Origin: Ustilaginoidea virens
Lineage: Eukaryota > Ascomycota > Sordariomycetes > Hypocreales > Clavicipitaceae
Assembly: GCF_000687475.1 (NCBI RefSeq)
Contig: NC_057317.1
Span: 2,294,001-2,358,000 of the forward strand
Length of the DNA: 64,000 nt
Direction of reading: 5' to 3'
The translations under genes and the position numbers were made by a program. Below, piece by piece: positions 56,584-64,000 of the stretch (position 1 is its first letter; every line of letters starts with the position of its first letter). Below the pieces are notes generated by a model. That model saw only the letters and a list, made by a program, of their open reading frames with translations, had not been told where the DNA came from and did no database searches.

Positions 56584-57757
56584 CTAATCTTTCTCCATAT
56601 CCTTTGGCGCAGGGTCTCCGATACCGTCCTCGTTAATTGCAAAAAGCGTGTCGCTCTCAGGAAGACATGGGCTGTCGTAGATCTTTGCAATTCGTGTCTC
56701 GCCACGTCCCTTCTTCAGACTGATACGAGTCGTGCTGGCGTGTGCGATAATGTTACCTCCAATAGGTTTTTTCGGATCTGGATTGAACATGGCGCTAGGG
56801 CCTCCATCCACCTGTGCAACGACTTGATTCGTTATCACCACAGCGATTCCGAACTCATCCGCTAATCTCTGCAGCATCCGCATGAACTTGGCCAGATGCG
56901 TTTGTCGGTTGGAGAGTTCTCCGCGACCGCAGAAATCTGTTCTGTACAGAGATGTGGCGCTATCAACCACAAGGAGGGAGAACCGCGTCTCACACATCAT
57001 GGCTGCCGCTTGATTCAGCAGTTGCAGCTGATGATCTGAGTTGTAAGCGCGAGCATAGGCCACATTGTCAAGCACCTCCTCTCCCGACAAGCCGAATCGA
57101 TTGGCGACGGCAAGCAGTCGAACGGGCCGGAAGGTGCCTTCTGTGTCAATGTAGAGACATTTGCCCTCCCCTCCACCCATATCGAATGGAAGTTGGCAAG
57201 TGACGGCCAGCGTGTGACAGATCTGACTCTTTCCGGTGCGAAACTCCCCAAACAACTCTGTGACTGAGCCCGTCTCGATCCCGCCCGCCAGAAGGGTGTC
57301 CAAGTTTTTTGACCCAGTCGTGATAGAGATCAATTCACTACGGCGTTGATGCATCTCTGTAGCTGTTGTGAAGCCCATGGGAACGAGTTTGGAGGCTATT
57401 TTGTTAGGTCAGCTATGCAGCGAAACGCGAGCCCAAGGGGGCTTTTCAACCAACCTTCTCCCAGTATCTTTATTGCCTTTTGTTCCGAAATACCCTTGAT
57501 TTGCTCAAGCATTCTTCGAGGGGTGTATGCCACGGATTCGACAGTGTTAAACCCGCCATCCATGACGAGTTGAATGTCTCGCTTCGTTAGCCCAGCTATT
57601 CCCTGCAATTTTGATTCAATCAGATTCAATTTCTCTCTCAAACGTTTTGGGGCGGCTTGGAGGTAGTTACCTCCAATGCTGTGAGAGGAGTTGGCGCCCC
57701 GGGCCCAGTCATACCGCCCTCCTCCGCCGTTTGAGCCTCTTCATATTCCTCGGCCAT
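56584..57757 (-). CDS. RAD51: DNA recombinase Rad51
   Basis: Exons 57671-57757, 57455-57602 and 56584-57395 (introns 68 and 59 bp) give 348 aa, the family's usual length. Rad51 is the RecA-type ATPase that forms filaments on single-stranded DNA and drives strand exchange in homologous recombination. Residues 1-29 are acidic; a helix-hairpin-helix region follows ([32 protein letters not shown]). Walker A is GEFRTGKS (128-135), Walker B is LLVVDSAT, and the ATP-cap and DNA-binding loop regions [26 protein letters not shown] and [15 protein letters not shown] are intact. C-terminus is [21 protein letters not shown]. Nothing is missing. A TCACGTGA palindrome lies 200 bp upstream. Confidence 0.97.
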
Positions 57758-58215
57758 TCTGGACCAGATAGTTGCAATGCGTAGGGTAAAAGGCTGTGGT
57801 ACGAGAGATTTTTCAGGCCGCCTGGAATTCAGTACGGAGGTTACGAGTTGCCTGCTGCAATGTGAGATTGATGACAGTTGTTGTTGCATGAGTGGCGGCC
57901 AAGACGCGGCCAAGACGCGCCTCCTCCAGGCATCAACATCTCGCGCATACGCCAGATCACGTGACCATTTCCGGAACTGGCTAATTAAGTCCGGAATTTC
58001 GCGAAATATCAACGTGGCGTGCAAGCTTATCATCTTCTTGAGAGGCTTGCATCATTTCATCATTACAGCTCTGTTAATGTACAATCATCCGCATATGCCA
58101 CACATACTTCCGATCCCTCGCTACTGCATCCATCGTTGCCGTGCATCATTATAAGTTCTGAAGGCTTTTGTGCATTCCAAACGCCATGTAGTAATCTATA
58201 ACCTCCGTCTCTATT
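57758..58215. other. RAD51 promoter / HSP 3' spacer
   Basis: 458 bp. Apart from the CACGTG box, the right half is AT-richer 3' flank of the heat-shock gene. Confidence 0.5.
57957..57964. promoter_or_regulatory. TCACGTGA palindrome upstream of RAD51
   Basis: Perfect 8-bp palindrome, 200 bp before the RAD51 ATG; the core is the class B bHLH / Cbf1 site. Two ACGCG cores lie nearby at about 57904-57919. Function inferred from position only. Confidence 0.35.
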
Positions 58216-58854
58216 TCATTCGATGGCAACGCGGCGCAATTCAGGCTTCTTTGCCTTGGGTACATTCACGCGCAAAAGGCCGTCTTGAAATCTGGCCGAA
58301 ACACTGTCGTGATCAACGCGGTTGGGGAAATTGAAACTTCGAGAGAATTCGCCTGTGCTGCGCTCAGCGAGCCAGTACTTGGCGTTATCGACGGTCTTCG
58401 TTGCGTCGGGCCCTGCAATCTCAGGTGTGATGCTGGTAGGCGTTGCAGGTGAATGGTCGGCATCAGACCACTCCTCGTCCTCGACGTCTTCAACAGTTGC
58501 TTGTCTCCGGTTTCTGCGCGACTCAGCTTCCGACAGAAGACCTTCAGCCTGACTTTTCGGCGCTGTGCCTGCATCATATCTTCGCTCGGCTTTTCCTCGA
58601 ATCTGAATTGTTTGAGGCTCAGTGAATTCGATGCTGACATCTCCCTTGTTCAACCCTGGAAGTTCGCCGTAAAGCTCATATGAGTCGGCTGTTTCAAGGA
58701 CGTCAAACTTGGGCTGCCATTGTGGTAGCGCAGATTGATGATGACTGCTTTTGGAGTTGGCATGGCGAGTGTACGAGTCATAATCATCAAGAAGTCGGAA
58801 GAGGGGAGTGAAGGATTTGTCCTGGTTGTAATAGGCTCGTGGGAAGAATGCCAT
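58216..58854 (-). CDS. Small heat-shock protein (Hsp20/Hsp30 type)
   Basis: Intronless, 212 aa, starting at MAFFPRAYYNQDKSF. ATP-independent holdase chaperone. The alpha-crystallin domain runs from about residue 45 (QPKFDVLETADSYELYGELPGLNKGDVSIEFTEPQTIQIRGKAERR) to the end (RSFNFPNRVDHDSVSARFQDGLLRVNVPKAKKP); the A-x-x-x-G-x-L signature is present as ARFQDGLLRV. As in other fungal Hsp30 proteins, the domain is split by an acidic insert, here of about 65 residues (QATVEDVEDEEWSDADHSP). The frame runs 20 codons upstream to another methionine or near-start codon, but MAFFPRAYYN is the typical fungal beginning. The upstream region has a TATA box and heat-shock-element-like triplets, suggesting heat or stress induction. 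A (TTG)n repeat lies in the leader. Confidence 0.94.
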   Translation of the reverse strand: MAFFPRAYYNQDKSFTPLFRLLDDYDSYTRHANSKSSHHQSALPQWQPKFDVLETADSYELYGELPGLNKGDVSIEFTEPQTIQIRGKAERRYDAGTAPKSQAEGLLSEAESRRNRRQATVEDVEDEEWSDADHSPATPTSITPEIAGPDATKTVDNAKYWLAERSTGEFSRSFNFPNRVDHDSVSARFQDGLLRVNVPKAKKPELRRVAIE

Positions 58855-58922
58855 TGTGAAGGTGTGTTGTGGGGGCGAGTTTGAGGAGTGAAGTGATGGG
58901 TAGTGTTTGAACACAAGAGGAA

Positions 58923-58991
58923 GTTGTTGTTGTTGTTGTTGTTGTTGTTGTTGCTGTTGTTGCTGTTGTTGCTGTTGTTGCTGTTGTTGCT
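58923..58991 (-). repeat. (TTG)n with TGC interruptions in the HSP leader
   Basis: Over twenty GTT/GCT triplets on the plus strand between the TATA box and the ATG; on the coding strand it is CAA/CAG-rich leader sequence. Confidence 0.85.
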
Positions 58992-59050
58992 GTGTGTGAG
59001 GTGTGTGTGAGATGAGGCAGAGTAAAGAATTATGGGATCAAGGCTGATGC

Positions 59051-59090
59051 TATATACTTGGCAAAGAAGGCATTCCAGAAGGTGCCTGAA
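59051..59090 (-). promoter_or_regulatory. TATA box and heat-shock-element-like triplets
   Basis: TATATA at 59051-59056 and, just upstream in the gene's sense, GAA (59066-59068), TTC (59073-59075), GAA (59078-59080) and GAA (59088-59090). TTCCAGAA is a proper inverted pair; the spacing to the first GAA is 4 rather than 2, so it is an imperfect element. Confidence 0.45.
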
Positions 59091-60108
59091 ACACGCAGAC
59101 ACTCGCAGAACAATGTAGGAAGCCACCAGACGAGACGCATTACGCTATTCCTGGCTGGCAGCTGTCATTACGCCCACCAGCTCAGAGAGCATGATGGTTG
59201 CTGGTGGAAGGTGCTGGAAACTTGGAGAGTGTCGATTACAGGAGGTACTTTTTGCAGCGCCGAAAAACCCACCAAGCCCTGTGGTTGACCCTCGAAGGCA
59301 CGATGTGGCATTCTATCCCAGAATTGCTGCAAAAGATCATTCCCGTCAATAACCAATAACGCTTCAATCACGCAATGATGGACCAAAACTCAATGCCGAC
59401 TCATTCATCAGGTACTCTGGGGCCCGTATGTAGGTACTTTGTATTAGAAGATAGTGGGTAACGGCTGGGTGCATGTACCTCCGTACGGAGTCAGCCTAGG
59501 TTCCAGCCGCATTATGACGTCATACTCACAAAGACTTCCAAGGTCCCACCGCGATGAGTATATTCACAACTACTACAGCAGCTTATATGCACCATCGGGT
59601 CATCATCTGTTGCGAACAGCATCGCCATTCATAAGCCATCCTCAGCTGACCAAATCCTGCGCCAGAAGAATCACAATGAATAAGCGTAGACTCGGGCGTG
59701 TGTGTCCTCTCTGCTGACTAACTCATAATAAATACCACGTTTTAAACATATTCCACGTAATTCGTTCCAAAGCCAAGAAAACTCCAAAGCGAATGGATCA
59801 ATCCATGAAGAGCGTCCGAGATGAAGGTCACGCCGCAACCAACTTCTGTAATTCAACCAATATCCAAATCCGTATTCAGCCGATATGCATCCGCGACCCG
59901 AGTGCCGCAATCCTGTCGCAATCCTGCCGCAATCCTGCCACAAAGGTAGACACACAAGTCCCACAACCTGAGCTTGGCCCTCAAGGCATGGCTTGGTTCT
60001 TGCCGGCTCTGATGAGCAGCTTTGCACGAGTCATGTTGTGAACGCCTTGCCTCTTTCTTTTGGACGGGCAGGTGCCGTGTCGCTGAAGTAGTCTCGGTAA
60101 CTCATTTG

Positions 60109-62175
60109 CTACTCATAATGAGCTGGAGGTGAATGCAGAGGCATGAAATTCATTGGCGCTTGCAAAGAAGCACCTGGCAGCGAGGATCTTTGTATCCGAT
60201 TGAAGAGACCAATCAGCCTTCGACCAACAGATGGTTCTAGTTCGGTACCATCTCTGGCAATCTTCACCTCCCTATTTGAATTCCAGGGATTGCGTAGGCC
60301 CCTGGCGCGGAAGAAAGGCAATCGGATAGTAGATAACCATTCCAGCTTGAAAGGTTTGCCCCAGACCTTGGCATCTTCATCCACTGCAAGGCTGCAAGTA
60401 CTCTCCACCTCATTTTCGCTGGCTGGAATTGCCTCGGAGTCATCTCGCTCAGCCTCCCAAAATATCGTTCCTCTAGCAGAGTCGTCGACTATCTTGCCTC
60501 GGGGGGTAAAGTCGGTTGCATCTGTGCGAGTTGCGTTGGTGACATCGACTTCGTCCGCAGCCAAGGGGGCCTTCGGTGCAAACTCGATCGCTGCTGCCGG
60601 ATCTTGGTTGGTTTCCGATCTCATACGCGCGTATCCAAAATATTCGCCAGATTTGTTTGCAGAAAATATAAGATACACGCTGTCGGCGGTCTGGTTTGAT
60701 ATGTTGGCAATAGAATCCGTGGTGACTATTCGTAGATTTACTTACTCGGAATGCATTATTCAGATTATCTTCGTTGTGAGACTGAGTCGCCCAAACACCA
60801 GTTTGTACGCTCAAGTCGAGATCTTCTGTGGTCAAACTTTTCAAGATGAAAAACCTATCTGTGCGTTGCTGGCGTCGAGAATCCAGTTGGGGTTCAGGCG
60901 AATCCGGGATAAGAGAGCCAGAATGTGCAGTGTCGCTCTCTGTCACAGCCTTTGCAACTTGTTGCTCGACACCTACTTCACTGAACGCCGTAGCCGTAGC
61001 CGTAGCCGTAGCCGTAGCCGTAGCCGTAGCCGTAGCCGTAGCCGCCGCCGGTCCGGTTGGGGCAGCTGTTCCTGTAGATCCTTCCACAGAATTTTTACGT
61101 AGTCGGCAGACGAGTCGGACAGATTGAAACTTGGAATCTTGAAGCCTGAGCTGTGCGGCAGAGCAAGTAGGTCCGTCCCGGAAATTAGCGAATGCACAGT
61201 TGCTCTTTGAAATAAGGAACAGAGATTCAAGCCCAGATGTCCCTTTGAAAATGTGCTGGACCAATGCCATCAAGTCTGTCTGTGGAGGCAAGTTACCAAC
61301 CCAGAGGGCGTGGCCTAACTACCCGGTCAGCAAAGGCTCATGAGCCCGTACTTTTTAGCAATCATCTTACCGCTCTGTCGTGGTTTACGAGGTGGCCCGC
61401 GAACGGTTTTTTGCTTGGTCGATGAACTGCCTAAACTCCTTCTTAATTCCAAGGGTGTACTTGAATGAGCTACAAGTACATGCCTACCTCGGCTACTCTG
61501 TGCTTTACTTGGTTTTCCCGTTGGAACATATCGTCCGGTCGTAACGTTGGTATGAATTGCCGGCGGATATGCAGCCAATTGGGCACTCGCCAGATAGTAG
61601 TAGCCCGTATGAGATGGAGAATTCATCAACTGGTTTGGGTAGTAAAGCATGCTTTGACGATTGTGCATTTGTGGCAGATGGATAGGAGGGTAGTAATGCG
61701 GTGCATGGGCCGGGTGGACATAGTAAGGATGATTAGACATATGCAGCGACGGCCCGGCATATTGAGCCATGGAAAGCATTTCATGACCTGTGGGTGCTGC
61801 TATCGAGTGATAAAATTGTGGATGACCACCAAAATACTGGTTCGCCTGTTGTGGGCGGTAATGAAAGTTTGGCAATGCATTGTTTATTGAAGCCATGTCA
61901 AAGGCTTCTAGTTGGCCCTGTTCTGACAACTTCGAGGTCATTGTTGCTTGACTGTCAAGAGGTTGCCGCGATGAAGAGAGCTGGTACGCGTGTTCTGGTT
62001 GAGTGGATTGATTTCTGTCCGTGACAGTCGCCGATGACTTCACGCGATCAGTCGGGATTTGCCTTGTTGTCGTTGTTGATGATGCCAGGGGCGAAGAGTC
62101 GAGTTGACTGGCGTCTTCTGCCGGATGTGCCATGTCCCGTTGCATCTGATGACTTTCCTCCAGTTTCTCCCCCAT
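60109..62175 (-). CDS. RRM and YTH domain RNA-binding protein (m6A reader)
   Basis: Exons 61371-62175, 60746-61314 and 60109-60690 (introns of only 56 and 55 bp) give 651 aa. Residues 1-260 are disordered, rich in Gln, Ser, Tyr and Pro (MHNRQSMLYYPNQ). Exon 2 codes an RRM (RNP2 LWVGNL, RNP1-like SNCAFANF), then an Ala-Thr repeat coded by a hexamer repeat, then the start of a YTH domain at about residue 421 (RFFILKSL..EDL, GVWATQSHNEDNLNNAFR), continued in exon 3 (VYLIFSANKSGEYFGYARM, WGKPFKLEWLS, LRNPWNSNREVKIARDGTEL). W443 and W568 fit two aromatic-cage positions that hold N6-methyladenosine. An 85-residue stretch (483-567) lies between them, longer than in animal YTHDF proteins. Yeast Pho92 is the best-known fungal relative. 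The chosen start is the first ATG; the frame runs on 15 codons to a GTG. Confidence 0.92.
60985..61043 (-). repeat. (GTAGCC)n in-frame hexamer repeat in the YTH gene
   Basis: About ten GCCGTA units on the plus strand coding alternating Ala-Thr between the RRM and YTH domains; a multiple of three, so length change would not break the frame. Confidence 0.9.
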
Positions 62176-63413
62176 TATTCGCCAATTTTTGTACGACTTT
62201 AGGGGAAGGTTTGTCACCAAGTCAAGTCAGGTCGTCGAACGTGAACGTGAATCGTCAAACGGGAGAGTATATCGGCGAGCAGTTCAAGAACGTAATTGTG
62301 CTAATGTCACGACAAATCTCGTGTCCACAAAACACCAGCGGAACAAGTCCGAAACAAACTGCGCTATTTCTTTCCTCTTCATGGATCAAGTCCGTCGTTT
62401 GGAGCTTCAGGTCCTCGTTTGATACAATGATTAGTGCTCTGGAATAAGCAAGCGATTAAACGATAATCAACTGCGCTGCAATGTCACTTTAAGCATTGGA
62501 AGCAAGAAGTTATTACGTCCCAAAAAAGCCTGTGACTCCTTCCAGTTGTGTTGCAAAATATGCACCAAACGGTAAGAAGAGACGATGCGGGTGCGGCGGC
62601 AATGAATGGTTCGGGTTTCGAGATGTAAAAGGCCGCATAGAGTGAAAAAAAACGTGCGCAAACCCCTTGCCGAGGAGTCTCGGAAAATATCCAGTTCTGG
62701 TAGTCAAAGCCCAACAAAGGGCTCTGAATATAGTCTATGGGCCCAGATTCGGGGCCAGGAATGACAAGCAAATCGTCGAGGGCGGAAGAGACTCTGAGTC
62801 AACCATTTGCCAGGGCTCCTCGATCGCGACCAAACAAAGCTGAACAAGTCTGGTGAGTGTGAATGATAGGAGTGAGCACGCCAGGACCGCAACTTGGTAA
62901 ACAACGACTTACGGCCCGAAGGGTCCGGCCTAACGGAGGATACTGCTGGGGTTACCTTGGGGGGGGATGGGGGGGGATGTCCAAAATATGCCAGGTAAAC
63001 AAAGTATGGAGTCGGGCCATCCGCATCCAGATCTTAATCCCCAGGTTGAGACTACTTTGAGGGAGCCAACCCCGTGACCGACACAGGTTCGAAACAAGGA
63101 CAGGGATGGGTGATGGGTACCTAAGACAGACACCTCTGTCCAAGCAAAATGGGGTTTATTTTGGGAAGGTGTGAGAGAGGTAGTAATGATAGATAGTTCA
63201 ACCGCAACGACAAGCCTCGTCACGACTCCCGACGCTAGAGGTACGGACAGAATTCTCGCAGGCCCACGTCTGGCGAAAGAGCGGACAGATTGCCACTTGG
63301 ACAGAGCCGTGACAATTGAATGTCTTTACTTTGGTCGGAATTCGCAGTTGGTCCAGCGAACCCTTCAATGCCGGAACAATAATCGCCAATGGAGACGAAA
63401 CAACTCCTTGATT

Positions 63414-63461
<48 letters not shown>

Positions 63462-64000
63462 AAGAGACGAGGGGTCATGCGAGGCTCACGGGGATCGAGT
63501 CGGGGGAAATCTGTAGCCTCAATCCGGTGTCAGTTTCGTCAGTTTCGTCAGTTTCGCGCTGAGCTAAAAAGATATTGATGGAAGTAATAAAGGGGCAGGC
63601 AGGCATAACAAACGCCCTCTGTCTCATCAAATGGTGATACTGGAAATCAAGGAGTAAAGTAAAATGTGTTCAAAACGGGGAACAGGAGAAGATGATGACG
63701 GTGAAAAGACTGTACTAGGAGGTACCTACTAGTTTAGATCCAGGACGGGAAGAAGCCAGCATGCATGCAGCAGGGAACTAACAGCGGCTGAGGGAACATT
63801 GTTGCGGACAATTTGCCACCCGTGATGATGAGGGATGGTCAGACGAAATAAAACCATTCGCTAAGCTGAGAAACGGGAAGGAACAGGGGGGGTTGCTGTC
63901 ACTGCTGTTGGGCCGTTGATCAGAAACAAGCAGGCAGGTCGGGTGTGAGTGGCGACTTTGGTGTCGGTGGCCTCAACTTGCTTGCAGGACTGACTACATA
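62176..64000. other. Upstream region of YTH gene to window end
   Basis: 1.8 kb with no gene recognised. It has G runs near 62961-62976, a (CA)n repeat (63415-63459) and three TTCGTCAG copies (about 63534-63557). The left part is the likely YTH gene promoter. Confidence 0.5.
63415..63459 (+). repeat. (CA)n dinucleotide microsatellite
   Basis: About 22 AC units, uninterrupted. Confidence 0.9.

Larger units (their letters stand above)
58855..60108. other. HSP promoter and YTH gene 3' spacer
   Basis: Contains the HSP promoter elements, then 0.9 kb with no convincing gene, including GTACGGAG near 59483-59490 and CAATCCTG(C/T) repeats near 59910-59935. Confidence 0.5.

Noticed and set aside
60143..61102. 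319-codon plus-strand frame
   Set aside because: Antisense of the YTH gene, including the hexamer repeat read as Arg-Ser.
63080..63105. GGTTCGAAAC, resembling a T-loop
   Set aside because: No tRNA fold in the preceding 70 bases on either strand.

Overview
The window is chromosomal DNA of a filamentous ascomycete, most likely a sordariomycete and probably a member of Hypocreales. This placement is an inference. It rests on short introns (about 55-210 bp, most with GT...AG ends and CTAAC/CTGAC-type branch sites), gene models close to one per 3-4 kb, many microsatellites and homopolymer runs between genes, and transposon decay by C-to-T change at CpA (RIP-like). There are fifteen supported protein genes plus one small possible one, no rRNA or convincing tRNA gene, and two clear mobile elements. 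Every gene model was spliced by hand and the exons join in phase.

Layout. 1-1292: 3' part of PER1 (+). 2218-3581: a bHLH factor (-). 3.6-6.2 kb: repeat-rich spacer. 6189-8175: P5C dehydrogenase (-). 8709-9856: an AT-rich element with 75-bp inverted ends and a 10-bp target duplication. 10535-13156: PhoD-like phosphatase (-). 13.2-21.1 kb: nearly 8 kb without a convincing gene, between divergent genes. 21086-24811: DUF1765 protein (+). 26283-28430: Zn2Cys6 factor (+). 29435-29638: possible 67-residue protein (+). 30313-32394: endopolyphosphatase (-). 34279-35619: glycine-cleavage T-protein (-). 36209-37919: V-ATPase subunit H (-). 38343-44156: a complete but dead Ty1/Copia LTR retrotransposon (-) with matching 5-bp target duplication. 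45726-47127: Cys-rich membrane protein (+). 48143-49357: ribosomal protein uL6/RPL9 (-), divergent from VPS26 (50291-51370, +). 52315-55945: nucleoporin NUP120 (-). 56584-57757: RAD51 (-). 58216-58854: small heat-shock protein (-). 60109-62175: RRM+YTH RNA-binding protein (-). 62.2-64.0 kb: spacer.

The genes are mostly housekeeping and do not form a biosynthetic or defence cluster: GPI-lipid remodelling, proline and glycine catabolism, vacuolar acidification and polyphosphate turnover, retromer, nuclear pore, recombination, translation, m6A reading. Several touch phosphate or the vacuole (PhoD-like, PPN1, VMA13, a YTH protein of the Pho92 type), but nothing in the sequence proves co-regulation. 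The most unusual material is in the mobile DNA. The Copia element has well-preserved LTRs around a heavily decayed interior. The inverted-repeat element has its own internal repeat array. A 7-bp-period GTACGGA motif recurs through the spacers.
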